Shown here one piece after another: positions 7,106 through 15,107 of a DNA stretch of 19,498 bases. Below the pieces are notes generated by a model. It searched no databases, was not told where the DNA came from, and saw nothing but the letters and a program-made list of their open reading frames with translations. A program made the translations under genes and the position numbers. Source of the stretch: Kutzneria sp035492655 (lineage in GTDB: Bacteria; Actinomycetota; Actinomycetes; Mycobacteriales; Pseudonocardiaceae); the NCBI GenBank assembly GCA_035492655.1, contig DATJJB010000163.1, forward strand, positions 1 to 19,498. Direction: 5' to 3'. Every line of letters starts with the position of its first letter. The stretch's first letter is position 1.

Positions 7106-8916
7106 TGATCCTGGCAACGGCGCTGGTCATGACGGTCGCGGGTGCGCCGGCGGTGGCGGCGCCGCAGGCGGCGGCGGAGGTGTCGGGCACACCGGCGCAG
7201 TCGGTGCAGGGCTTCGGCGCGTCGGGCGCGTGGTGGGTGAACGACCTCGCGAACTTCGCCCCGGCGGTCCAGCAGCGGGTCGGCGACCTGCTGTTCGGCC
7301 CGGACGGACTGGACCTGAGCGTCTACCGCTACAACGTGGGCGGCGGCGGGGTCGGCGTGACGAATCCGCCGCGCGCGCCGCAGACGGCGCTGGTCAGCCC
7401 GGGCGTCTACGACTGGTCGAAGGACCCGGGCGGCACGACGTTCGTCAAGCAAGCTGCGCAGCACGGGGTGCCGGATCTCCAGGCGTTCGTGAACAGCGCG
7501 CCGCCGGTGTGGACGACGAACGGCAAGAGCTGCGGCGGCTCGCTGAAGAGCGGCAGCGAGGCGGCGTACGGCCAGTTCCTCACCGACGTCGTCACCCACT
7601 TCCAGCAGCAGGGCGTGACGTTCTCGCAGGTCAGCCCGATGAACGAGCCGGACAACAACTTCGGCGACTGCGGCCAGGAGGGCATGTCGGTCGGCACCGG
7701 CCAGCGCGGCCCGATCGTCCGGGCACTCGGCGCGGCCCTGGCCAACGCCGGCTCGCCGACCCAGGTGCTGGCCGACGAGACCAGCTGGGCGTTGCAGGAC
7801 ATCTTCGAGCTGCCCGGCTGGGCCGGTGACGCCACCACCCAGCGCTACCTGGTCGCGCTGGCCCACCACACCTACGACTTCCCGAGCAACGCCACCCTGA
7901 ACACGCTGCGGGCCAGCGCCAAGAACTACGGCAAACCGTTGTGGGCCACGGAGATCTGCTGCTCCAACGGCGGCGGCTACGGCCAGGGCTACGACCCGAC
8001 GATCGACGGCGGCCTGCGCATGGCCGACCTGATCCACCAGGACCTGACCGAGGCAGGAGACGCCCAGTTCGACTGGTGGACGGCCCTGTCGCCGGTGCTG
8101 GGCTGCGACCCGGTGGCCGCGCCGAGCTGCCCGACCACCAAGAACGGCAACGGCTGGAACGACGGCCTGATCTACTACGACCCGAACTACGCCAGCAACG
8201 GCAACCAGAACCTCTATGTCACCAAACGGTTCTGGGCGCTGGCCAACTTCAGCCGGTTCGTCCGCCCCAACGCGGTCCGGTTCCCGATCAGCGGCATGCC
8301 GTCCGGGGTGTGGCCGGTTGCGTTCGAGTCCGGCGGCACCTGGACGGTCGTGGCGATCAACGACAACGCCTCGGACACCGCTTTCCCGTTGCACTTCGGC
8401 GCGACGAACGGCCAGCTCACGGCGACCGGTGCGTACCGGACGTCGGCCACCGAGGACCTCGCGTCGGTCGCCCTGCCGGCAGTGAGCGGCAGCACAGCGA
8501 CGGCCACGCTGCCGGCCCGCAGCATCACCACGTTCACCTTCGCCCAGCCGACAACCGTTGTCCCGGGCCACAACTACCTCATCCAGGCGGCGAACGGCTC
8601 GTCGGCCGATGTCGCCGGCGCGTCCACTTCGGACGGTGCTGCGGTGATCCAGTACCACACCACCGGCGACGCCAACCAGCGTTTCACCGTGCAGGTCAAC
8701 GGGACGATCACCGGCGTGCAGAGCGGCAAGTGCCTGGACGCCAGTGCGACGGCTGTCGTGCAGCGGACCTGCAACGGCACCGCCGGCCAGCAGTGGACCA
8801 TCGCCGGCGGAGTGATCTCCAACCAGGGCAGGGGGTTGACCGCAACGTCCACAACGGACGGTGTGCAGCTGACAGTCGGCGCGAACCAGCCGTGGACGCT
8901 GAACGCTACCGGTTGA
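7093..8916 (+). CDS. Secreted GH30-type glycosidase with C-terminal ricin-B lectin domain
   Basis: This 607-residue exported enzyme has a Sec signal at about 1-28 (hydrophobic core, then AVAAPQAAA). A (beta/alpha)8 catalytic domain of the GH30 type follows at about 30-390, then a small beta domain at about 395-485, and a ricin-B lectin-like domain at about 490-607. The lectin-like part has C548/C560 and two QxW-like motifs (QQW at 566-568, QPW at 599-601). Proposed catalytic residues are acid/base E185 in SPMNEP and nucleophile E287 in LWATEICC. VQGFGASGAWW at the start of the domain and YRYNVGGGG are typical. The closest resemblance is to the endo-beta-1,6-galactanase-like branch, but substrate is not provable by eye. 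Cysteine pairs (C289/C290, C338/C346) suggest an extracellular protein. It ends 11 bases inside the convergent downstream gene. Confidence 0.88.
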   Translation: MRGVMILATALVMTVAGAPAVAAPQAAAEVSGTPAQSVQGFGASGAWWVNDLANFAPAVQQRVGDLLFGPDGLDLSVYRYNVGGGGVGVTNPPRAPQTALVSPGVYDWSKDPGGTTFVKQAAQHGVPDLQAFVNSAPPVWTTNGKSCGGSLKSGSEAAYGQFLTDVVTHFQQQGVTFSQVSPMNEPDNNFGDCGQEGMSVGTGQRGPIVRALGAALANAGSPTQVLADETSWALQDIFELPGWAGDATTQRYLVALAHHTYDFPSNATLNTLRASAKNYGKPLWATEICCSNGGGYGQGYDPTIDGGLRMADLIHQDLTEAGDAQFDWWTALSPVLGCDPVAAPSCPTTKNGNGWNDGLIYYDPNYASNGNQNLYVTKRFWALANFSRFVRPNAVRFPISGMPSGVWPVAFESGGTWTVVAINDNASDTAFPLHFGATNGQLTATGAYRTSATEDLASVALPAVSGSTATATLPARSITTFTFAQPTTVVPGHNYLIQAANGSSADVAGASTSDGAAVIQYHTTGDANQRFTVQVNGTITGVQSGKCLDASATAVVQRTCNGTAGQQWTIAGGVISNQGRGLTATSTTDGVQLTVGANQPWTLNATG

Positions 8917-9637
8917 CGATCGTGTCCTTGTTCATGGACAGCAACGTGTTCGTGGCCATGTCGATGACCAGCGGCAACGACAGCGGCCCGACATCGAGCA
9001 CGTACAACGCGCCCGACCGGCCGGTGAGGTCGTGAGTCTTCGACGGGTCGAGCAGGCCGACCCCGGGTTGCAGCAACAGGACCTTGACGGCCACCTGGCG
9101 CATCTCCGGGCTCAGCCCCGGCTTGCTGAGCAGGTCGCCCAGCACCTGGCCCTCGTACTCGCCGTTCTGCTTGGCCACCGCGTGCACGGCCGCGGACAAG
9201 CCGGTCTCGGTGTGCGGCAGGCCGGCGACGACGGTGCGCTGGTCGGCCACCAGCACGTCCGGCGACATCCGGGCGAACTCGGCCGGCATGCCCGGCCGGT
9301 TCAGCGCGATCGGCTCCGGCACGTCGGTGAAGGTCTGGTCGAAGTCCGGCGACTTGAGCCGCACGGTGTGGTGCACGTCGTCGATCCACACCTCGTCGGC
9401 CCGCTCGGTGTTCGCCCCGGCGGCCGGGCTGACCCAGCGCAGATAGCGGATCGACGTCGGCGGGCTGGCCGTCTGCACCTCGTTCGACACCATCGGCCGG
9501 ACCACCGTCAGCACGAGCAGCGCCGCCGCGGCAGCGGCCGCACCGACCACCGGCAGCCAGCGGCGCTTGCGCCGGACCGGCTCGGCCTGTCGCAGGCCGG
9601 CCAGCAGGCGCTCCTCGAGCGGGGTCAGCTCTGGCAC
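8906..9637 (-). CDS. CU044_5270-type membrane protein, putative partner (anti-sigma-like) of the upstream sigma factor
   Basis: This 243-residue protein has a short cytoplasmic N-terminus (MPELTPLEERLLAGLRQ), a basic patch RRKRRW, one transmembrane helix at about 28-46, and an external domain of about 195 residues. The external part is rich in beta strands, with YLRWVSPAAG, VWIDDVHHTVRL and an LPHTETGLSAAVHA segment. The layout matches proteins annotated as CU044_5270 family, which are regularly coupled to sigma-70 family genes in actinobacteria. An anti-sigma role is inference from position; no zinc-binding HxxxCxxC anti-sigma motif is present. The GTG start at 9637 has GAGGGG just upstream and lies inside the sigma gene, giving a 13-base overlap. 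The longer open frame upstream is a shadow of the sigma gene. Confidence 0.82.
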   Translation of the reverse strand: MPELTPLEERLLAGLRQAEPVRRKRRWLPVVGAAAAAAALLVLTVVRPMVSNEVQTASPPTSIRYLRWVSPAAGANTERADEVWIDDVHHTVRLKSPDFDQTFTDVPEPIALNRPGMPAEFARMSPDVLVADQRTVVAGLPHTETGLSAAVHAVAKQNGEYEGQVLGDLLSKPGLSPEMRQVAVKVLLLQPGVGLLDPSKTHDLTGRSGALYVLDVGPLSLPLVIDMATNTLLSMNKDTIVNR

Positions 9638-10239
9638 GACGACCCCTCGGCCAGCGGCGTCAGCTTGCGCCGGGCCCGGGTCAGCCGCATCCGGGCCGCC
9701 GACGGCGAGATCCCCAGCACCTCGGCCGCCTCGATCGGCGTCAGCTCGTCCAGGCTGACCAGCAGGAACAGCTCCCGTTCGGCTGGCGGCAGGTCGTCGA
9801 GGCCGGCCAGCACGGCGGTCGCGGCGTTGGCGGCGTCCACGCGTGCCTCCAGTTCGGCGAAGTCGTCGGCGGCCAGTGTGCGTTGACCGTAGACCCGCCG
9901 CAAAGCCCGGTATTCGGCGCCGCGCCGCCGGCCGCGGGAGGCGATCATGTGCGCCGCGATGCCGAACAGCCAGGCCCGCGGCGTGCCGCGGGCCTGGTCG
10001 TAGCCGCCGGGCCGCTCCAGCACGGCCAGGAACACCGCCGCGACCACGTCGGCCGCCTCGTTGGGATCGCCGAGCCGGCGCGCGGCGTACCCGAGCAGCG
10101 CGTGCACGTGCTCCCGGTACAGCGATTCCAGGTCCTCCACGGGGTGACCGACGAGCGAGTGGCGGCGGAAGTTGCGCGGTCGCACACTCGTGCCAATCCC
10201 CAGTGACGCCGTTCGTTCGTTCAAGGGGCCCGTGTTCAT
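9625..10239 (-). CDS. ECF-like RNA polymerase sigma factor
   Basis: This protein of up to 204 residues has the two sigma-70 regions. Region 2 is at about 36-105 (SLYREHVHALLGYAARRLGD, DVVAAVFLAVLERP, RAWLFGIAAHMIASRGRR). Region 4 is at about 147-193 (LDDLPPAERELFLLVSLDEL, IEAAEVLGISPSAARMRLTR), with the helix-turn-helix that reads the -35 element. There are no sigma regions 1 or 3, as expected for group 4. The start is uncertain: ATG 10239 interlocks with the ATG of the divergent transpeptidase gene, and none of the candidates has a good ribosome site. GTG 10185 and GTG 10140 (giving V-E-D-L-E-S, just before region 2) are alternatives. It overlaps its membrane partner by 13 bases. The sensed signal is unknown; the neighbouring L,D-transpeptidase makes an envelope signal possible. 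Confidence 0.88.
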   Translation of the reverse strand: MNTGPLNERTASLGIGTSVRPRNFRRHSLVGHPVEDLESLYREHVHALLGYAARRLGDPNEAADVVAAVFLAVLERPGGYDQARGTPRAWLFGIAAHMIASRGRRRGAEYRALRRVYGQRTLAADDFAELEARVDAANAATAVLAGLDDLPPAERELFLLVSLDELTPIEAAEVLGISPSAARMRLTRARRKLTPLAEGSSCQS

Positions 10240-10921
10240 GTCTCGAAGCGTGAAAGTGCTGGTCGCAGGCTCGGCCGTGCTGGTGGCGGCCGCGTGCGGC
10301 CAGGCCGAGTCGGCGCCCGCGCCCGCGGCGCACACTATGACGTCGACCACAACCACGACGCCGCCCAAGCCGGCCCCGCCGTCCGTCTCCGACGTGCAGC
10401 GGACCCTGAACACACTGGGTTATCAGGCCCGTCAGGTCACCGGTCAGGTCGACGACGAGACCAGGCACGCCATCGTGGCGTTCCAGAAGGTGCAGGGCCT
10501 GCCCCGCACCGGCGTCGTCGACGATGCCACCGCTGCCGCCCTGCGTGCGCCCAAGACGATCACCCCTCGCACCACCGCCCCCGGCACCCACCTCGAGGTC
10601 GACGTCGCCCGCCAGGTCGCCTACGTCGTGACCGACGGCCAGGTCGGCAAGATCTACGACGCCTGCACCGGCGACAACGTCGGCGACCGCGTCACCCCGC
10701 TCGGCGACTTCCACGTCTACTACCAGATCAACTTCGTCGAGTACGCCCCGCTGGGCAACCTCTACCGCCCCAGCTACATCACCACCACCGGCATCGCCGT
10801 GCACGGCGGCGAACCCGTCGAAGCCGTGCCCGCCAGCAACGGCTGCGTGCGCCTCACCGACCCCTCCATCGACGAGGTCTTCCCGTTGCTGCACCCCGGA
10901 ACCGAGGTCCTCATCTTCTGA
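10238..10921 (+). CDS. L,D-transpeptidase (YkuD) lipoprotein with peptidoglycan-binding domain
   Basis: This 227-residue exported protein makes 3-3 type crosslinks (or related attachments) in peptidoglycan, as known for the YkuD family. It starts with a lipoprotein-like signal (MSRSVKVLVAGSAVLVAAAC, C20; the -3 residue is Ala, so the lipobox is imperfect). A Thr/Pro linker follows (about 33-48). Next comes a PG_binding_1 domain (about 50-104: SDVQRTLNTLGY, HAIVAFQKVQGL, TGVVDDATAAAL), then the YkuD domain (about 118-227). Catalytic residues are H189 in AVHGGEP and C203 in SNGCVRL. ATG 10238 is chosen because the signal peptide begins there and AAGGGG (10223-10228) lies 9 nt upstream. The frame is open back to 10172 but that part overlaps the sigma gene. 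Confidence 0.92.
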   Translation: MSRSVKVLVAGSAVLVAAACGQAESAPAPAAHTMTSTTTTTPPKPAPPSVSDVQRTLNTLGYQARQVTGQVDDETRHAIVAFQKVQGLPRTGVVDDATAAALRAPKTITPRTTAPGTHLEVDVARQVAYVVTDGQVGKIYDACTGDNVGDRVTPLGDFHVYYQINFVEYAPLGNLYRPSYITTTGIAVHGGEPVEAVPASNGCVRLTDPSIDEVFPLLHPGTEVLIF

Positions 10922-10925
10922 TCAG

Positions 10926-10953
10926 CCGGACCTTCGTGGCACCTGCGGTCCGG
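10926..10953 (+). terminator. Hairpin after the L,D-transpeptidase gene
   Basis: CCGGACC (10926-10932) and GGTCCGG (10947-10953) form a perfect 7-bp stem around a 14-nt loop, starting 5 bases after the stop codon. A second hairpin follows directly. No T-tract. Confidence 0.45.
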
Positions 10954-10956
10954 ATG

Positions 10957-10971
10957 TGCCTCTGGGAGGCA
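10957..10971 (+). terminator. Second tandem hairpin after the L,D-transpeptidase gene
   Basis: TGCCTC and GAGGCA form a perfect 6-bp stem around the 3-nt loop TGG. Together with the hairpin just before it, this probably ends transcription ahead of the osmC promoter. Confidence 0.45.
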
Positions 10972-11012
10972 AGTATGACGCGCATGTGACATTCGGATGC
11001 GCCGGAGAAGAA

Positions 11013-11041
11013 TTGCGTACGATTTAAGTGTGCGCTACTGT
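11013..11041 (+). promoter_or_regulatory. osmC promoter, TTGCGT - 17 bp - TACTGT
   Basis: The -35 TTGCGT (11013-11018) and -10 TACTGT (11036-11041) are separated by 17 bp, the optimal housekeeping-sigma spacing. The predicted transcript begins about 11048, leaving a leader of about 27 nt that contains the AGGGAGG ribosome site (11061-11067). Confidence 0.6.
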
Positions 11042-11074
11042 TCCCTGGTAACCACCACCGAGGGAGGCACCACA

Positions 11075-11509
11075 ATGCCCAGTCGCGACGCCACGACCCA
11101 CTGGGAAGGCGGACTGCAGGACGGCAAGGGGACGGTCACGTTCGACTCCTCGAACGCGGGTCAGTTCGACGTGTCGTTCCCGACGCGGACGGGGAACCCG
11201 GACGGGCAGACCTCGCCGGAGGAGCTGATCGCGGCGGCGCACAGCTCGTGCCTGGCGATGAACCTGTCGGGTGTGCTGGGCGCGAACGGCCTGACGGCGG
11301 ACGCGATCGACGTGAGCGCGGAGGTGACGCTGGGGCCGGACCCGGCGGGCGGGTTCGCGATCACGTCGGTGGCGGTGACGGTCAACGCCAAGGTGCCGGG
11401 CCTGGACGCGGCGAAGTTCGCCGAGCTGGCGCAGACGGCCAAGGACACCTGCCCGGTGAGCAAGGCCCTGGCCGGCACGACGATCACGCTGGACGCGAAG
11501 CTGGTGTGA
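11075..11509 (+). CDS. osmC: OsmC family peroxiredoxin-like protein
   Basis: This 144-residue protein fits the OsmC/Ohr superfamily, cytosolic homodimeric thiol peroxidases that reduce organic hydroperoxides. The two redox cysteines are present: C59 in AAHSSCLAMNLSGVL and C126 in KDTCPVSKAL. The ending TCPVSKAL is characteristic of the OsmC branch rather than Ohr. The N-terminal THWEGGLQDGKGTV strand also fits. ATG 11075 is chosen because AGGGAGG lies 7 nt upstream; the frame is open upstream to 10997 but that part is leader and promoter. Its last 26 bases overlap the convergent ABC exporter gene. No OhrR-type regulator is adjacent; the marR gene about 4 kb away is tied to the exporter. Confidence 0.92.
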   Translation: MPSRDATTHWEGGLQDGKGTVTFDSSNAGQFDVSFPTRTGNPDGQTSPEELIAAAHSSCLAMNLSGVLGANGLTADAIDVSAEVTLGPDPAGGFAITSVAVTVNAKVPGLDAAKFAELAQTAKDTCPVSKALAGTTITLDAKLV

Positions 11510-14500
11510 CGGCAAACGCTTGCCACAACCGGGCGTAGTGGTCGCTGTCGGCGAGCAACTGCTCGTGCGTGCCGACGGCGACCACGCGCCCGGCGTCCAT
11601 CACCACGATCCGGTCGGCGCCGCGCGCGGTCTGCAAGCGGTGCGCGACCAGGATGGTGGTGCGGCCGTCGGCCAGCGTGGACATGGCGGCCGACACAACG
11701 GATTCCGTGGCCAGGTCGAGATTGGCGGTCGCCTCGTCCAGCAACAACAGCACGGGGTCGACGAGCTGGGCCCGGGCCAGGCACAACAGTTGCCGCTGCC
11801 CGGCCGACAGGGACCCGCCGCGCTCGCCGATCTCGTGCAGGTAGCCGCCGGGCAGCTTGGCCACGAACTCGTGCGCGCCGATGGCCCGCGCCGCCGCCTC
11901 CACCTCGGCGTCGGTGGCGTCCGGCCGACCGTAGGCGATGTTGTCCCGGATCGTGCCGGGGAACAGGAACGCCTCCTGCGGCACATATCCCAGCTGCTGC
12001 CGGAACTCCGACGGATCGAGCGAACGCAGGTCGAGGCCGTCGATCGTGACGGATCCCTTGTCGGGGTCGTAGAACCGGGCCAGCATCTTGACCACGGTGG
12101 ACTTGCCGGCGCCGGTCTCGCCGATCAGCGCGACCGTTTCCCCCGGCTCCACAACGAGATCCACGCCTTGCAGCACGTCGTTGTCCACGCCCGGATAGCG
12201 GAACCACACGTCCCGCAAGGCGATCCGTCCGCGCAACCGGCCAGGATGCACCGGGTCGGAAGCCGTCGGCGTGAGATCGGGCTCGGCCAGCAGCTCGTTG
12301 ATCCGGGTCATCGACACCCGCGCCTGCTGCCAGTCGTCGAACACGCCGGACAGCTGCTGGATGGGGGAGAAGAACAAGCCGAGGTAGAGCACGAACGCGA
12401 TCAGCTCGCCTGCGGTCAACTCGTTGCGGGCAATGAGAAAGTACCCCGCGCCGAGCACCAGCGCCGCGCCGAGGTCGGACAGGAACTCCAGGAACGGGAA
12501 GTAGGCCGAGATCAGCCGCTGCGACTTCATCCGGGCGTCCAGATAGCCCCGGGTGAGCCGCTTGAACTCGGTGTGCCGCCTGCCCTGCTGCCCGAACGCC
12601 TGCGATTCCCGCACGCCGGCCAGTGTTTCCTGCAACCCGGCGTTGACGTCGGAGATCTTCTCCCGCGCCTGCACGTAACTGCTCTTGGACCGCCGCCGGA
12701 ACACGGTGGTGGCCAGCACGAACGGGATCAGCACCAGCGCGGCCACGCCGGTCAGCTCGATGTTCATCACGGCCATCGCCACCAGCACGCCGGTGAAGGT
12801 CAGCACGCTGGCCGCGGCCTGGAGCAAACCGTTCTGCAGCAAGGAGGAGAACGAGTCGGTGTCGGTGGTCATCCGGGTCATGACCTGCCCGACCATCTCC
12901 CGGTCGTAGAACGAGACCGGCAGCCGCAGCAGCCGCTTGAACACGCGGACCTTCAGCGCCATCAGCAGCCGCTCGCCGGTACGGCCGTTGACCAGCGTCA
13001 TCGCCACCGACACGGCCAGGTCGCCGAGCACCACGGCGAGGAAAACCGCGGCCGACAACAACAACGCGCCGGCCGAGCCGTTGAGCACGCCGTTGTCGAT
13101 GCCCTCACGGGAGAAGTACGGGCCGGCGGCTGTCGCGACGGCGTCCAGCAGCACCAGGAACAGGCCGAGGCCCAGCGCGGTGCGATGCCGCCAGACGAAG
13201 CGGCGGAACGAGAACCGCGGCTCGTCGTCGCCGACGGTGTCGACGTCGGCGCGATCACGGGCCGGCGGCAGCGCGGCCAGACCGGCGGCCATCTCGGCCG
13301 GCGTCTCCATGATCGCCAGCTGCTTGCGCTTGCCGCCCTCGGCCTGCCACGCCTCCTCGGTGACACCCGTGGTCACCTCGACGTCGATGTCCTCGTCCGT
13401 GCCGGCCAGCAGCCGCCGGTAGAGCGGACTGGCGGCCATCAGTTCCTCGTGACTGCCTTGCGCGACAACACGTCCCTGGTCCACCACGACGATCCGGCTG
13501 GCCAGTCGCAGAGTGGAGCGGCGGTGGGCGATGAGCAGCGTGGTGCGGTCGACCATCACGTGGCGCAGCGTGGCGTGGATACCCTCCTCGATCCGGGCGT
13601 CCACGGCGCTGGTCGCGTCGTCCAGCACCAGGATCCGGGGATCGGTCAGCAATGCCCGGGCCAGCGCGATCCGTTGCCGCTGACCGCCGGACAGCGTCAG
13701 CCCGCGCTCGCCGACCTGGGTGTCATAGCCCTCCGGCAGGGCCTTGATGAACTCGTGCGCCTCCGCGGCCTTGGCCGCAGCCTCGATCTCCTCGTCGGTG
13801 GCGTCCGGCCGGCCGTAGCCGATATTGGCCCGAACCGTGTCGGAGAACAGGAAGCTCTCCTCGAACACCATGCCGACCTGGCTGCGTAACGAGTCAACCG
13901 TCACGTCACGGACGTCATGGCCGTCGATCTTGACGCTACCGGCCTGCACGTCGTGGAACCGGGCCAGCAGCATGGCCACAGTGGACTTACCGGAGCCCGA
14001 AGTTCCCACCAGGGCAACGGTCTCGCCCGGCTCGACGTGCAGGCTGAAACCGTCGAGCACCGGTTCCGAGCTCAGATAACCGAATCGAGCGTCCGTGATG
14101 GCGATATCGCCGTTGACCGGTGGCAATGCCGGGGCGTCCGCCTTGTCCGTCACGGCCGGCACCGAGTCGAGCAGGTCGAAGATCCGCCGGGCCGAGATGC
14201 CGGCCCGTTGCGTGGCGCTGATCATCGCGGCGAACATCTGCGCCGGCCCGATCACCTGCGACAGATACGTGGCGAAGGCCAGGAAGGTGCCGACGGTGAT
14301 GTTGCCGTGCAACGCCAACCAGCCGCCCAACCCCAGCAGCAGCACCTGCCCGATGGCCGGAATCGCTTGCAGCAACGGCTGGTACCTGGCGATCAGCCGC
14401 ACCGACCGGATACGCGCCCCGTAGAGTTTCTGGCTGGCCTCGACGAACCGGTCGAGCTCGTGCTCCTCCTGGCCGAACGCCTTGACCACGCGGATCCCGG

Positions 14501-15107
14501 ACACGGTCTGGGTGACCGTCTGCGTCACCTCGGCCCCACGCTGCTGACTGTCCCAAGTGGCCGGTCGCACCTGTCGTCGCATCCGGTAGACGATGACCAC
14601 CAGCGCCGGCACCACCAGCGCGCTGATCAGCGCCAGCAGTGGCGACAGCACGATCATGACCACCAGCGACACCACGATCAGCAGCACGTTGCTGCTCAGC
14701 GCCGGCAGGTACGACAGCACGCGGACCATCACGCCGGCGTCGGTGGAGATCCGCGACACCAGCTGGCCGGTCGGCATCGCCTGATGGCTGCCGATGTCCA
14801 GGCGCTGCAACTGTTCGTGCACCGCGTTGCGAAGGTGGTACTGGACCTCCAGCACCACCTTCGCCGCCCGGTAACGCCGGATGCGTGACGCCGCGAAGGT
14901 CAGCACGCCGACCGCGACCAGTGCGCCCAGCCACGGCAGCAACGCCGAGCGGTGCGTGAGGATGACGTTGTCGACGATGTGCCGCTCCAGCAGCGGCGTG
15001 ACCGCGGCCAGGCCGGCCCCGGCCAGCGCGGCGATGAAGGTCAGCACCATGCTGCACCGCTGGATCTTGAGGAACGGCAGCAGCCGGCGGATCCAGTGGT
15101 CAGTCAT
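11484..15107 (-). CDS. Fused full-length ABC exporter (TMD-NBD-TMD-NBD) with one degenerate ATP site
   Basis: This 1207-residue protein joins two type IV ABC exporter halves that most bacteria encode separately. TMD1 is about 15-310. NBD1 is about 335-565: Walker A GTSGSGKST 368-376, signature LSGGQ 472-476, Walker B with D496 followed by D497, H-loop H528. After a linker (about 570-630), TMD2 is about 637-935. NBD2 is about 960-1195: Walker A GETGAGKST 996-1004, Q-loop Q1044, signature LSAGQ 1100-1104, Walker B D1124 with catalytic E1125, H1156. In NBD1 the catalytic Glu is Asp (D497) and the Q-loop Gln is Glu (E416), and the signature facing it from NBD2 is altered. This gives one canonical and one degenerate site, as in heterodimeric multidrug exporters. 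The ATG overlaps the marR stop by 8 bases. Substrate unknown; drug or lipid efflux is likely. Confidence 0.95.
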   Translation of the reverse strand: MTDHWIRRLLPFLKIQRCSMVLTFIAALAGAGLAAVTPLLERHIVDNVILTHRSALLPWLGALVAVGVLTFAASRIRRYRAAKVVLEVQYHLRNAVHEQLQRLDIGSHQAMPTGQLVSRISTDAGVMVRVLSYLPALSSNVLLIVVSLVVMIVLSPLLALISALVVPALVVIVYRMRRQVRPATWDSQQRGAEVTQTVTQTVSGIRVVKAFGQEEHELDRFVEASQKLYGARIRSVRLIARYQPLLQAIPAIGQVLLLGLGGWLALHGNITVGTFLAFATYLSQVIGPAQMFAAMISATQRAGISARRIFDLLDSVPAVTDKADAPALPPVNGDIAITDARFGYLSSEPVLDGFSLHVEPGETVALVGTSGSGKSTVAMLLARFHDVQAGSVKIDGHDVRDVTVDSLRSQVGMVFEESFLFSDTVRANIGYGRPDATDEEIEAAAKAAEAHEFIKALPEGYDTQVGERGLTLSGGQRQRIALARALLTDPRILVLDDATSAVDARIEEGIHATLRHVMVDRTTLLIAHRRSTLRLASRIVVVDQGRVVAQGSHEELMAASPLYRRLLAGTDEDIDVEVTTGVTEEAWQAEGGKRKQLAIMETPAEMAAGLAALPPARDRADVDTVGDDEPRFSFRRFVWRHRTALGLGLFLVLLDAVATAAGPYFSREGIDNGVLNGSAGALLLSAAVFLAVVLGDLAVSVAMTLVNGRTGERLLMALKVRVFKRLLRLPVSFYDREMVGQVMTRMTTDTDSFSSLLQNGLLQAAASVLTFTGVLVAMAVMNIELTGVAALVLIPFVLATTVFRRRSKSSYVQAREKISDVNAGLQETLAGVRESQAFGQQGRRHTEFKRLTRGYLDARMKSQRLISAYFPFLEFLSDLGAALVLGAGYFLIARNELTAGELIAFVLYLGLFFSPIQQLSGVFDDWQQARVSMTRINELLAEPDLTPTASDPVHPGRLRGRIALRDVWFRYPGVDNDVLQGVDLVVEPGETVALIGETGAGKSTVVKMLARFYDPDKGSVTIDGLDLRSLDPSEFRQQLGYVPQEAFLFPGTIRDNIAYGRPDATDAEVEAAARAIGAHEFVAKLPGGYLHEIGERGGSLSAGQRQLLCLARAQLVDPVLLLLDEATANLDLATESVVSAAMSTLADGRTTILVAHRLQTARGADRIVVMDAGRVVAVGTHEQLLADSDHYARLWQAFAVTPASRPA

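Noticed and set aside
7072..8658. 528-codon minus-strand frame opposite the GH30-type gene
   Set aside because: Mirror frame of a clear glycosidase with signal peptide and catalytic residues.
11011..11025. Possible OhrR-type palindrome near the osmC promoter (around CGTACG)
   Set aside because: Symmetry breaks immediately outside the 6-base core, so it is not a convincing operator.
11520..13889. 789-codon plus-strand frame opposite the ABC exporter
   Set aside because: Antisense of an unmistakable ABC protein; low-complexity His/Gln/Arg-rich translation with no fold.
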